The notes below the pieces were generated by a model. The model was not told the origin of the DNA. It made no database searches and saw nothing but the letters and a program-made list of their open reading frames with translations. From Bradyrhizobium forestalis (GTDB taxonomy: Bacteria > Pseudomonadota > Alphaproteobacteria > Rhizobiales > Xanthobacteraceae), in NCBI RefSeq assembly GCF_002795245.1, contig NZ_PGVG01000003.1:331321-395320 (forward strand): a stretch of 64,000 nt of DNA, written 5' to 3'. Below, in pieces: positions 52,948 to 61,208 of the stretch; the first letter of the stretch is position 1; every line of letters starts with the position of its first letter. Made by a program: the position numbers and the translations under genes.

Positions 52948-53727
52948 GTGGACCTGAAGCTGACGAACAAGACCGCCCTGATCACCGGCGCGTCGAAAGG
53001 AATTGGACTGGCGGTGGCCGAGCTCTTCGCCGCGGAGGGGTGTCATCTGCATCTCGCCGCCCGCAACGGCGAGGCGATGCTGGAGGCCAAGAAGCAGCTC
53101 GAAGCCCGCCATGGCGTGAAGATCACCATCCATGCGCTCGACCTGTCGAGCACGGCCGCAATGGAGAAGCTCGCAGCCGAGGTCGGCGATATCGACATCC
53201 TCATCAACAATGCCGGCGACATCCCCGCGGGCTCGCTTGAAATCCTCGACGATGCCGCCTGGCGGCGCGGCTTCGATCTCAAGGTGTTCGGCTACATCAC
53301 GCTGTCGCGCCTCTATTATCCGCGCATGAAGGGCAAGGACGGTGTCATCATCAATATCATCGGCAATTCCGGTGAGAACTGGGACGCGAGCTACATCGCA
53401 GGCTCGACCGGCAATGCGGCGCTGATGTCCTTCACCAAGGCGCTCGGCGGCCGCAGCCTCGATCACGGCGTCCGCGTCGTTGCGGTGAATCCGGGGCCGG
53501 TGGCCACCGACCGCATGCTCAAGATCATGAAGCGCAAGGCGATCGACATGCTCGGCGACGAAGGCCGCTGGGAGGAGCTGTTCGACAAATATCCGGGCAA
53601 GCGCCCGGCCACCTCGGAAGAGGTCGCCGATCTCGTCGCCTTCCTGTCCTCGCCGCGGTCCGGCTACATCACCGGCACGGTGGTGACGATCGACGGCGGC
53701 ATCGCGGCGCGCGGCTCGGTGATCTGA
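52948..53727 (+). CDS. SDR-family NAD(P)-dependent oxidoreductase
   Basis: Short-chain dehydrogenase (259 aa): cofactor motif TGASKGIGLAVAEL, NNAG, and a C-terminal FLSSPRSGYITGTVVTIDGG. At the catalytic position the sequence reads NSGENWDASYIAGSTGNAALMSF: a Tyr is present (SYIAGSTGN), but the usual Lys four residues later is replaced (YxxxS), so the site is atypical or shifted. The start is GTG 52948 with GGAG seven bases upstream. It lies 8 bp before the aminotransferase gene. The substrate is unknown. Confidence 0.88.
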   Translation: MDLKLTNKTALITGASKGIGLAVAELFAAEGCHLHLAARNGEAMLEAKKQLEARHGVKITIHALDLSSTAAMEKLAAEVGDIDILINNAGDIPAGSLEILDDAAWRRGFDLKVFGYITLSRLYYPRMKGKDGVIINIIGNSGENWDASYIAGSTGNAALMSFTKALGGRSLDHGVRVVAVNPGPVATDRMLKIMKRKAIDMLGDEGRWEELFDKYPGKRPATSEEVADLVAFLSSPRSGYITGTVVTIDGGIAARGSVI

Positions 53728-53734
53728 GGCGCCG

Positions 53735-54880
53735 ATGTCGGGATATCAATCCGCGGCACTGGTCCGCAACCGCTATTTCGACGAGCTCTCGGCGACGCCG
53801 GGGCTCTATTGGCTCGGCCAGAACACCAACCATATCGAGACCCATCCCGCCGTGCGCGAGGCGATGCTGCGCTCGATCGAGGCCGGCGAGTTCAATGCTT
53901 ATGCGCCGCCACTTGGCTTCGGGGCGCTGCGCGCGGCGATCGTCGCCGATCTCGGCACGCCTGGCGCGGAAGCGCTGGTGACAGAGGGCGGCGTCAACGC
54001 GCTTGCGATGATCTGCCGCGCACGCTGCAAGCCCGGCACCACGCTGGTCACGACCGACCCGACCTGGAAATGGCCGTGCCTGTTCGCGCGCCAGCAGGGT
54101 GCCAATGTGATCGAGATTCCGATCTACGATCCCGCCTGCAACTACCGTCTGACGCCCGAGGCACTGAAGGCGAATGTCGATGAGCGCACCGCGATCATCT
54201 ATCTCGTCGATCCCAACAATCCGCTCGGCATCCGCTACACCCGCGAGGAGATCGAGAGCTTTGCGGCGATCGCGCGCGATTGCGGCGCGCTGCTGGTGCA
54301 CGACTGCACCTACCGCGATTTCGCCGACGGCCATACCCCGGCGCTGCATGTTGCCCCGAAAGGCTCGGTGGTCTCGACCAGCTTTTCGAAATGGCTAGGG
54401 CTCGCGGGCCTCCGCATCGGAGCCCTCGTCGCCGCGTCCGACCTGTTCGAGGAACTGGCGCAGACCTCCACCAGCGTGCTCGGCGCCAGCGTCATCGCCC
54501 AGCGCGCGGCGCAGGCAGGGTTGTCGGTCAAGGCCGAATGGATGAAGAAGGTCCGCAGCACCGACCGGGCCAACAAGGCGATGATCCAAGAGGCAGCCGC
54601 CGCGATCGACGGGCTCGCGATGCCGATCATGCCCTCGCACGGTAACTTCCTCGTCCTCGAAACTATCGCGGCGGGCATCCGCCCGGAGGCGCTGGTCGAA
54701 TGCTATCGCCGCCAGGGCATCATGATCCGGCAGGGCACCTATCACACCCAGCGCTTCGGCGACCGCTTCGTCAAGATCAGCACTTCAGTGCCGCAACCCT
54801 GGGTCGAGAAGTTTTGTACGCTGTTGCCGGAGATGGTCGCGCAGGCGCGCACGCTCAACGACCTGCCGCCGCAATTCTAG
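53735..54880 (+). CDS. Pyridoxal-phosphate-dependent aminotransferase, class I/II
   Basis: 381 residues. The PLP lysine is in VVSTSFSKWLGLAGLRIGALV; other family marks are FNAYAPPLGFGALRAAI, YLVDPNNPLGIRYTREEI and LLVHDCTYRDF. It resembles histidinol-phosphate/aspartate-type transaminases but its substrate cannot be told. It lies 7 bp after the SDR gene and just before the alpha/beta hydrolase gene in the GntR-headed operon. Confidence 0.91.
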   Translation: MSGYQSAALVRNRYFDELSATPGLYWLGQNTNHIETHPAVREAMLRSIEAGEFNAYAPPLGFGALRAAIVADLGTPGAEALVTEGGVNALAMICRARCKPGTTLVTTDPTWKWPCLFARQQGANVIEIPIYDPACNYRLTPEALKANVDERTAIIYLVDPNNPLGIRYTREEIESFAAIARDCGALLVHDCTYRDFADGHTPALHVAPKGSVVSTSFSKWLGLAGLRIGALVAASDLFEELAQTSTSVLGASVIAQRAAQAGLSVKAEWMKKVRSTDRANKAMIQEAAAAIDGLAMPIMPSHGNFLVLETIAAGIRPEALVECYRRQGIMIRQGTYHTQRFGDRFVKISTSVPQPWVEKFCTLLPEMVAQARTLNDLPPQF

Positions 54881-54885
54881 GGACG

Positions 54886-55773
54886 ATGCCGATGACGACG
54901 ATCACAGCGAAAGATGGCGTGAAGCTGCACGTGGAGGAAGCGGGCGAGGGAACGCCGATCCTCTTCATCCACGAGTTCGGCGGCAATCACCAAAGCTGGG
55001 AGCCGCAGCTGCGTTATTTCAGCCGGCGCCACCGCTGCATCAGCTACGCCGCACGCGGCTATCCGCCGTCAGACGTGCCCGACAGCGTGGAGGCCTATTC
55101 GCAGGTGATCGCCGCCGACGATGCGGTCGCCGTGCTCGATGCACTCAAGATCGAGAAGGCGCACATCGTCGGCCTCTCCATGGGCGGGTTCTGCACGGTG
55201 CATTTCGGCTTGCGTACGCCGGAGCGCGCGTTGTCTCTCACGGTGGCCGGCGCCGGCTATGGCTGCGAGAAGGAGTTCGAGGAATATTTTCGCGGCGTTT
55301 CGCTCGAAGTCGCCGACAATTTCGAGAAGCAGGGCGCCAGGGAATTCTCGAAGATCTATGCACTCGGTGCGAGCCGGGTGCAGTTCCAGAACAAGGATCC
55401 GCGCGGCTGGCAGGAATTCGCCGATCGCCTCGCCACCCATTCCGATCGCGGCGCCGCCAACACCATGCGAGGCGTCCAGGCGCGGCGGCCGTCGTTCTAT
55501 GATCTCGAAGACGGCTTGAAAAAGATGATGGTGCCGACGCTGGTTATCGTCGGCGACGAGGACGACCACTGTCTCCAGCCCGGCATCTTCCTGAAGAAGA
55601 CTATTCCCGCCTGCGGCCTGTCGGTCTTCCCCAAGACCGGCCACACGCTCAATCTCGAAGAGCCGGCGGCATTCAATGCGCTCCTCGCCGAGTTTATCGC
55701 CCAGGTCGAGGCCGGGAGCTGGCTGCCGCGCGATCCGCGCGCGCTGCCGGGTCAGATTATGCGCACGAAGTAG
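54886..55773 (+). CDS. Alpha/beta-fold hydrolase
   Basis: 295 residues. Nucleophile elbow GLSMGGF (catalytic Ser), oxyanion region IHEFGGNHQSWEPQL, acid in VIVGDEDDHCLQPG and His in KTGHTLNLEEP. The fold covers esterases, lactonases and ring-opening amide hydrolases. Two ATGs are close together (54886 and 54892); the AGGGA at 54880 is better spaced from the second. An open extension to 54700 lies inside the aminotransferase gene. It lies 3 bp before the M20 hydrolase gene. Confidence 0.88.
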   Translation: MPMTTITAKDGVKLHVEEAGEGTPILFIHEFGGNHQSWEPQLRYFSRRHRCISYAARGYPPSDVPDSVEAYSQVIAADDAVAVLDALKIEKAHIVGLSMGGFCTVHFGLRTPERALSLTVAGAGYGCEKEFEEYFRGVSLEVADNFEKQGAREFSKIYALGASRVQFQNKDPRGWQEFADRLATHSDRGAANTMRGVQARRPSFYDLEDGLKKMMVPTLVIVGDEDDHCLQPGIFLKKTIPACGLSVFPKTGHTLNLEEPAAFNALLAEFIAQVEAGSWLPRDPRALPGQIMRTK

Positions 55774-55776
55774 TCG

Positions 55777-57030
55777 ATGACGAGCCAGCCCCTGATCAAC
55801 ACCGACCGGCTCTGGAGCCGCCTGATGGCACTCGCCGAGATCGGCGCGACGCCGGCCGGCGGGGTCAACCGGCAAGCCCTGAGCGACGGCGAGATCGCCG
55901 CCTGGCGCCGCGTCATCGGCTGGGCGCGCGAAGCGGGATTGACGCCGCCGACGGATGCCGCGGGAACCCTGTTCCTCACGCTGGCCGGCCGCGATCGCGG
56001 CGTGCCGCCGCTTCTCCTTGGTAGTCATCTCGACAGCCAGCCGACCGGCGGGAAGTTCGATGGTGCGGCCGGCGTGATGGCGGCACTCGAAGCGGTGGTC
56101 TCGCTCGCCGGCCAAGACGAGAAGCCTGCGCGCGACGTCATCGTCGTCGCCTGGATGAACGAGGAGGGCTCGCGCTTCGCGCCGGGTATGATGGGCTCGG
56201 AAGCCTTCACCGGCGAGCGCGACATGGATGCGATCCGCGCCGCGCGCGATGCCGATGGCGTCAGCGTCGGCGAAGCGCTCGATCGTCTCCACCAGGCGTT
56301 TCCTGATGTGCCGCGCAGGCCGCTCGGCTTCACCACTAGTGCCTATCTCGAATTGCACATCGAGCAGGGGCCATTGCTGGAGGCAGCCGCCTGCACCATC
56401 GGTATCGTCGCCGGCATCCAGGGCAAGAAGACCTTTCAGGTGGTGGTTGAGGGGAGCGAAGGACACGCCGGCACGCTGGCGCAGTCGGAGAGGCGGGATG
56501 CGCTCGCGGCCTTTGCGCGGATGGCGTCGGCGCTCCATGCCGAGATCGGCACCATCGATGCCGACATCAAATTCACCATCGGCCGAGTTGCGGTCACACC
56601 GAATGCGCCCTCAGTGGTGCCCTCGCGCGTCAGCTTCAGCATCGATCTGCGTCATCCTGATAATGCGGCGCTTGATGCGGCCGGTGCGCGGATCAAAACT
56701 CTTTGCAAGGCGAACGCATCGCCTTGCGCGGTCACGGTGACGCCGCTCGTCGATGCGCCCTCGAACGCCTTCGATGCGCGTCTGCGAGCGGGCATCGGCA
56801 AGGCCTCGCGTGAGCAGGGGCATTCGGCCATGACCATGCTCTCGGCGGCCGGTCATGATGCCCGCCATCTCGCCAAGGTCTGCCCGGCCGCGATGATCTT
56901 CATCCCATGCCGCGACGGCGCGAGCCATGTCGAGCACGAATGGGCCGAGCCCGATCATGTCGCCGCGGGAGCGTCGGTGTTGGCCCAGGTGTTGCGCGAG
57001 CTTGCCTTCGCGCCTGCCATCGAGGGGTGA
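55777..57030 (+). CDS. Zn-dependent amidohydrolase, N-carbamoyl-L-amino acid hydrolase/allantoate amidohydrolase type (M20)
   Basis: 417 residues with the di-metal M20 pattern: LLGSHLDSQPTGGKFDGAAGV, VAWMNEEGSRFAPGMMGS, ELHIEQGPLLE and SAAGHDARHLAKVCP. Enzymes of this group hydrolyse N-carbamoyl amino acids, allantoate or ureidoglycine-type compounds, releasing ammonia and carbon dioxide. It would cleave the carbamoyl or amide product after ring opening. It starts 3 bp after the alpha/beta hydrolase gene and ends 8 bp before the flavin reductase gene. Confidence 0.9.
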   Translation: MTSQPLINTDRLWSRLMALAEIGATPAGGVNRQALSDGEIAAWRRVIGWAREAGLTPPTDAAGTLFLTLAGRDRGVPPLLLGSHLDSQPTGGKFDGAAGVMAALEAVVSLAGQDEKPARDVIVVAWMNEEGSRFAPGMMGSEAFTGERDMDAIRAARDADGVSVGEALDRLHQAFPDVPRRPLGFTTSAYLELHIEQGPLLEAAACTIGIVAGIQGKKTFQVVVEGSEGHAGTLAQSERRDALAAFARMASALHAEIGTIDADIKFTIGRVAVTPNAPSVVPSRVSFSIDLRHPDNAALDAAGARIKTLCKANASPCAVTVTPLVDAPSNAFDARLRAGIGKASREQGHSAMTMLSAAGHDARHLAKVCPAAMIFIPCRDGASHVEHEWAEPDHVAAGASVLAQVLRELAFAPAIEG

Positions 57031-57038
57031 GGACATCG

Positions 57039-57569
57039 ATGCAGGATGTGGCTTCCCGGGACTACCGTGATGCGATGGCCTGTCTCGGCGCGGCCGTCAA
57101 CATCGTCACGACCGACGGTGCCGCGGGCCGCGCCGGATTCACCGCATCCGCGATCTGCAGCGTGACCGACGATCCTCCGACGCTTCTGGTCTGCATCCAC
57201 CGCGGCTCCTCAGCCTATGCCAGCGTGACGCGCAACAAGGCGGTGTGCGTCAACGTGCTCTCGGCGAGGCACGAGCAACTGTCCCGCCTTTTCGGCGGCA
57301 AGGTGCCTGCCGAAGAGCGGTTCGCCGCCGCGGATTGGTCGACACTCACAACGGGTGCGCCGGTGCTGGCCAACTGTGCCGCCGCGTTCGACTGCCGGAT
57401 TGCCGATATCGTCAATGTCGGCACGCATGATGTGCTGTTCTGCCGGGTCGTCGCGCTGCAAAGATCGGGCTGCACCGACAATCTGATCTATTTCGGCCGT
57501 GCCTATCACACGGTCGGGGTGACCGATCCCGCCGAGGCTGGACCCGAATCCGCTTCTGGCCCATCCTGA
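57039..57569 (+). CDS. Flavin reductase (FMN/FAD:NAD(P)H oxidoreductase, HpaC/RutF-like)
   Basis: 176 residues of the flavin-reductase-like domain: MACLGAAVNIVTTDG, GFTASAICSVTDDPPTLLVCI and CVNVLSARHEQLSRLFGG. It supplies reduced flavin to a two-component monooxygenase; the only such partner visible is the LLM enzyme at 46361-47665 in the divergent operon. The ATG at 57039 is chosen, since the open extension to 56907 overlaps the M20 gene. It is the last gene of the GntR-headed operon. Confidence 0.92.
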   Translation: MQDVASRDYRDAMACLGAAVNIVTTDGAAGRAGFTASAICSVTDDPPTLLVCIHRGSSAYASVTRNKAVCVNVLSARHEQLSRLFGGKVPAEERFAAADWSTLTTGAPVLANCAAAFDCRIADIVNVGTHDVLFCRVVALQRSGCTDNLIYFGRAYHTVGVTDPAEAGPESASGPS

Positions 57570-57744
57570 GGGATGCCGGTGGCCATCGCCGGCCGTTCCA
57601 ACAGCCGCCTCCGTGTCGACCGGATCTCGGCCGTGCGTTGCCCTTGCAGATCGCTACCAGCATCCGGGGCTGCATTCTGCTCCGTGTCTTTCAAGCCGGC
57701 CCGCAGCTCCTGTGCTCACGCGAGATCGAGGCTGTTCGCGTACG

Positions 57745-58068
57745 GTGGCGATGTGAGTCTCGTGTGTCGTGACGTGTGCACTGATAATCCGAAGAAGCGA
57801 TTTTCGCTTCCAATTCATGCGTATATGGTCCTAGAAGAGCCAAGCCGCGGAGGCCTCGTCAAACCAGTTTTTTCAATCGGTCCAATTACATAAATGGCTG
57901 ATCAGAGGTTAGAATATCTCAGCAAAATGAATGACTTAGATCGAAAATTCGCCACGGCGCCCATGGTGGATTGGAGCGAGAGTTCAAGTCTTTCAACTGG
58001 TTAGAAGCTGGAGTGTGCACGACGTGTGCACCGGGAGATCAAGAACAATCGTAAGAGAGCCAACGCCA
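57745..58068. repeat. Dispersed intergenic repeat, copy B
   Basis: Counterpart of 30011-30345 in the same orientation. Shared blocks include GACGTGTGCACTGA at 57771, GATTTTCGCTTCCAAT near 57799, CGGTCCAAT near 57878 and GCGCCCATGGTGGATTGGA near 57957. The right-hand motif GTGTGCACGACGTGTGCAC is at 58013-58031. Similarity fades outside these limits. One frame here (RDVCTDNPKKRFSLPI) is also readable in copy A as RDVCTENPKARFSLPI, but in copy A it stops at once. Confidence 0.7.
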
Positions 58069-58144
58069 ACAGCACTTGGTCCGTTCAGATCGATCGGCGC
58101 CGCGTGTGCAGAATTGCCGGTTGTCATTGGAAGAAGCGTTCTTG

Positions 58145-58168
58145 CCTGATCGCCTTCTAGCGATCAGG
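58145..58168. repeat. Perfect 9-bp hairpin
   Basis: CCTGATCGC (58145-58153) and GCGATCAGG (58160-58168) form a perfect stem with a 6-nt loop CTTCTA. No T-run follows on either side. It lies about 80 bp after the repeat copy; possibly a rho-independent-like end or a binding site, undecided. Confidence 0.4.
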
Positions 58169-59018
58169 AGCGTCACGTACTGTGGGCAGAGCGCCAGCTG
58201 ATTGTGATCAACGCACGGTGGACGGCGGCAAAGATTTCATCGATCTATCCTTCCGCGATGACGAGGGCCGAGAGGTCAAGAGTTGTGTCGTCGCTGCTGT
58301 GGATCGGGATGCCGTCCTCAAAGCAGCGGCTGGCGCACTCTGCCCACCGACGCATCCTCCCCGCGGAATCAGGTCGACCGCGGCGAGCGGGCCGACGTGT
58401 AGACGGTTGCGCAAGCTATGCGCGTGGTTCTCCCAAACCGGTGCGAGGCGCCGCGCCCGTCCGTGAGACCTTCGTGAAAGGCTGCGTTCATTTCATAGAG
58501 CGCGAACGCTTGCCCCGTCAAACAACGTTAGGTACAAGCGATCGTCTAACCCGTGGTCAGGTTGTTCCGATCTAGATGCGACATCAATCGCATACGAGGT
58601 TGGGGCAGATTGCTGACGTATCTATGGTGGTGCTCTGTGGCAGCGGCGTGCGGTTTGTACGTCTGTGCAATTCGAACCCGGTATATCCTTTGTTTAAGCG
58701 CGTCTTAGTACCCATCGGCGAATTTGAAACGGAGCTGCTCGACAGGTGGGACCCGGCTTCTCCCAGGTCGCTCTCGGGTTGCGGGATCCTGATGCGCTTG
58801 CTGGCTTCCTTTCGCGGCGTTTCTCTCCGGTCAATGTTGTCGTTGCCGATGACGCACCGCCCAGCGCCGGATCGGGACCTATGACGATCGGCCGGCATCG
58901 ACTTCAGCAGGACAGGATATATCGGCGATTTTGCGCTGGTCCCGTAGCGTCGGTACCGTGGCCGGTCTTAGCACCTTCGCGGCGGCGTGCGTATTCGACA
59001 GGGTGTGAAGTCTAGATC

Positions 59019-61208
59019 ATGACGATTGCTGTTGTCGAAGCGCGTGACGAGGCTGCGGACGCGACGGGCGGCAACGATTCCTCCTTTCCGGCGTCACTCC
59101 TCGCTTTCGTTCTGGTCTCAAAGTTCCTTGGCGTGCCTGCCGATGCCGGTCAGATCGCGCACGAGCACGGCGCGCCCGGCACCGGATACCGTCTTGAAGA
59201 TCTTGCCCGGATCGCCAAGCGGCTGAAAACCGTCGCCAAGGTCAAGCCTGTCGCGCCCCCCGAACTTCACAAAGTGCCTCTGCCCGCGCTCGCTGAACTG
59301 AAGGACGGCGAGGCGATCATCCTGCTCAAGATCGACCAGCGGCCGGACGGAACGCGCTTCCTGATTCAGCGCGGCGATGGCGATCGCCCCGAAGTGTGGT
59401 CGGCGGACGATTTCGGCGGCCAATATGCCGGGCGTCTGCTGCTGATGACGACGCGTGAGCTGATGGCGGGGGCGGCGCGCCCCTTCGACATCAGCTGGTT
59501 CATTCCTGCCCTCGTGAAATACCGCGGGCCGCTGCGCGACGTCCTGATTGGATCCTTTTTCCTGCAGCTCATGGGGCTGATCTCGCCCATCTTCTTCCAG
59601 CTCGTCATCGACAAGGTGCTCGTCCACCAGTCGCTGACGACGCTCGACGTGCTGGCGGTCGGGCTCTCGGCGGTGCTGATCTTCGAGACCGGATTGTCGG
59701 CGCTGCGCAACTGGCTGTTTGCTCACACCACCAATCGCGTCGACAGCGAGCTCTCGGCGCAGCTGTTCCGGCACCTTCTCAACCTGCCGCTGTCGTACTT
59801 CGAGGCACGCCGCGTCGGCGACAGCGTTGCTCGCGTGCGCGAGCTCGACCGTATCAGGGAGTTCCTGACCTCCAATGCCGTCACCGTGGTGATCGATCTG
59901 TTCTTCACCATCGTCTTCTTCGGCGTCATGTACGCCTATAGTCCGCTACTGACCCTGATCGTCACGCTGTCGATCCCCCTCTATGTCGCGATCTCGGTGA
60001 TCGTGACGCCGCCGCTGCGCGCCCGTCTCGACGAGAAATTCAAACGCGGCGCCGAGAACCAGTCCTTCCTGGTCGAAAGCGTCACGGGGATCGGCACGCT
60101 GAAGGCGATGGCGGTCGAGCCGCAGATGCGGGCAAAATGGGAGAAGCAGTTCGCGGGCTACACCAGCACCGGATTCCAGGTCGCAACGCTTGCGAACTGG
60201 GGCAGCCATCTCATCCAGCTGGTGTCGAAGCTGACCACGGTCGCGATCCTGTTCTTCGGCGCGAAGGCGGTCATCGCCGGCGACCTCTCGGTCGGATCGC
60301 TCGTCGCCTTCAACATGCTCTCCGGGCGCGTCGCACAACCGATCCTGCGCCTGTCCCAACTATGGCAGGACTTTCAGCAGGTGCGTATCTCGGTCGACCG
60401 GCTCGGCGACGTGCTGAACGCGCCGGCCGAACCCGATCACAATCCCAACCGGGCGAGCCTTCCTCCGATCAAGGGCGCGGTGAACTTCGATCGGGTTCGT
60501 TTCCGCTATCGCCCCGATGCGCCGGAGGCTTTGCGCGGCATCACGCTCGCGATCCAGCCGGGCGAGATGATCGGCATCGTCGGCCCCTCCGGTTCGGGCA
60601 AGTCGACGCTGACCAAGCTGGTGCAGCGTCTCTATGTTCCGGAGCAGGGCCGGGTGCTGGTCGACGGTGTCGATCTCGCGCTGGTCGACCCGGCCTGGCT
60701 GCGCCGGCAGATCGGCGTCGTGCTGCAGGAGAACATCCTGTTTAACCGCTCGGTGCGTGAGAACATCGCGCTGGCCGACACCACAATGCCGATGGAGCGG
60801 GTCATCGCCGCCGCTCAGCTCGCCGGCGCTCACGACTTCATCCTCGGGCTCTCGCACGGCTACGACACGGTGATCGACGAGCGGGGCGGCAACCTGTCGG
60901 GCGGGCAACGCCAGCGGATTGCGATCGCCCGAGCGCTGATCGGCAATCCGCGCATCCTGATCCTCGACGAGGCGACCAGCGCGCTCGACGCCGAGAGCGA
61001 GGAGATCATCCAGCACAATCTCGCCGGCATCGCCCGCGGCCGCACCGTCATCATCATCGCGCACCGGCTCTCCGCCGTGCGGCAGTGCGACCGGATCGTC
61101 ACGGTCGAGGCCGGCGAGATCACCGAGACCGGGGATCACCAGACGCTGCTGCGCTCCGGCGGCCGTTACGCCCAGCTCTACACCAAGCAAATGGGGCGCA
61201 GCACGTGA
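59019..61208 (+). CDS. Type I secretion system permease/ATPase (HlyB-like)
   Basis: Inner-membrane exporter of a type I secretion system (729 aa). Residues 1-150 are a C39-peptidase-like domain without any cysteine, so it is a degenerate docking domain as in HlyB, not a leader peptidase. Next come about six membrane spans (FFLQLMGLISPIFFQLVIDKVLVH region). The nucleotide-binding domain has Walker [10 protein letters not shown], signature LSGGQRQRIAIARAL and Walker B ILILDEATSALD. The ATG at 59019 has weak purines upstream. It overlaps the adaptor gene by 4 bp. No RTX substrate gene lies beside it. Confidence 0.93.
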   Translation: MTIAVVEARDEAADATGGNDSSFPASLLAFVLVSKFLGVPADAGQIAHEHGAPGTGYRLEDLARIAKRLKTVAKVKPVAPPELHKVPLPALAELKDGEAIILLKIDQRPDGTRFLIQRGDGDRPEVWSADDFGGQYAGRLLLMTTRELMAGAARPFDISWFIPALVKYRGPLRDVLIGSFFLQLMGLISPIFFQLVIDKVLVHQSLTTLDVLAVGLSAVLIFETGLSALRNWLFAHTTNRVDSELSAQLFRHLLNLPLSYFEARRVGDSVARVRELDRIREFLTSNAVTVVIDLFFTIVFFGVMYAYSPLLTLIVTLSIPLYVAISVIVTPPLRARLDEKFKRGAENQSFLVESVTGIGTLKAMAVEPQMRAKWEKQFAGYTSTGFQVATLANWGSHLIQLVSKLTTVAILFFGAKAVIAGDLSVGSLVAFNMLSGRVAQPILRLSQLWQDFQQVRISVDRLGDVLNAPAEPDHNPNRASLPPIKGAVNFDRVRFRYRPDAPEALRGITLAIQPGEMIGIVGPSGSGKSTLTKLVQRLYVPEQGRVLVDGVDLALVDPAWLRRQIGVVLQENILFNRSVRENIALADTTMPMERVIAAAQLAGAHDFILGLSHGYDTVIDERGGNLSGGQRQRIAIARALIGNPRILILDEATSALDAESEEIIQHNLAGIARGRTVIIIAHRLSAVRQCDRIVTVEAGEITETGDHQTLLRSGGRYAQLYTKQMGRST

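Larger units (their letters stand above)
57570..59018. other. Gene-poor region with repeat copy B and a hairpin
   Basis: 1449 bp with lower GC and no supportable gene. It includes the second copy of the dispersed repeat (57745-58068) and a hairpin (58145-58168). Open frames such as 58182-58466, 58576-58884 and 58746-59015 have no domain I recognise and overlap one another in different frames; they may be decayed sequence. Confidence 0.6.

Noticed and set aside
57573..57893. Possible peptide containing RDVCTDNPKKRFSLPI, partly readable in repeat copy A
   Set aside because: The shared frame is only about 18 codons long before copy A reaches a stop, and conservation continues beyond the frame into clearly non-coding sequence.
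58671..58690. tRNA T-loop-like ATTCGAACCC
   Set aside because: The flanking bases cannot form the 5-bp T-stem on either strand and no acceptor or anticodon arm is present.
58182..59015. Several overlapping short open frames before the secretion ATPase
   Set aside because: They overlap in different frames, lack convincing ribosome sites and show no recognisable domain.
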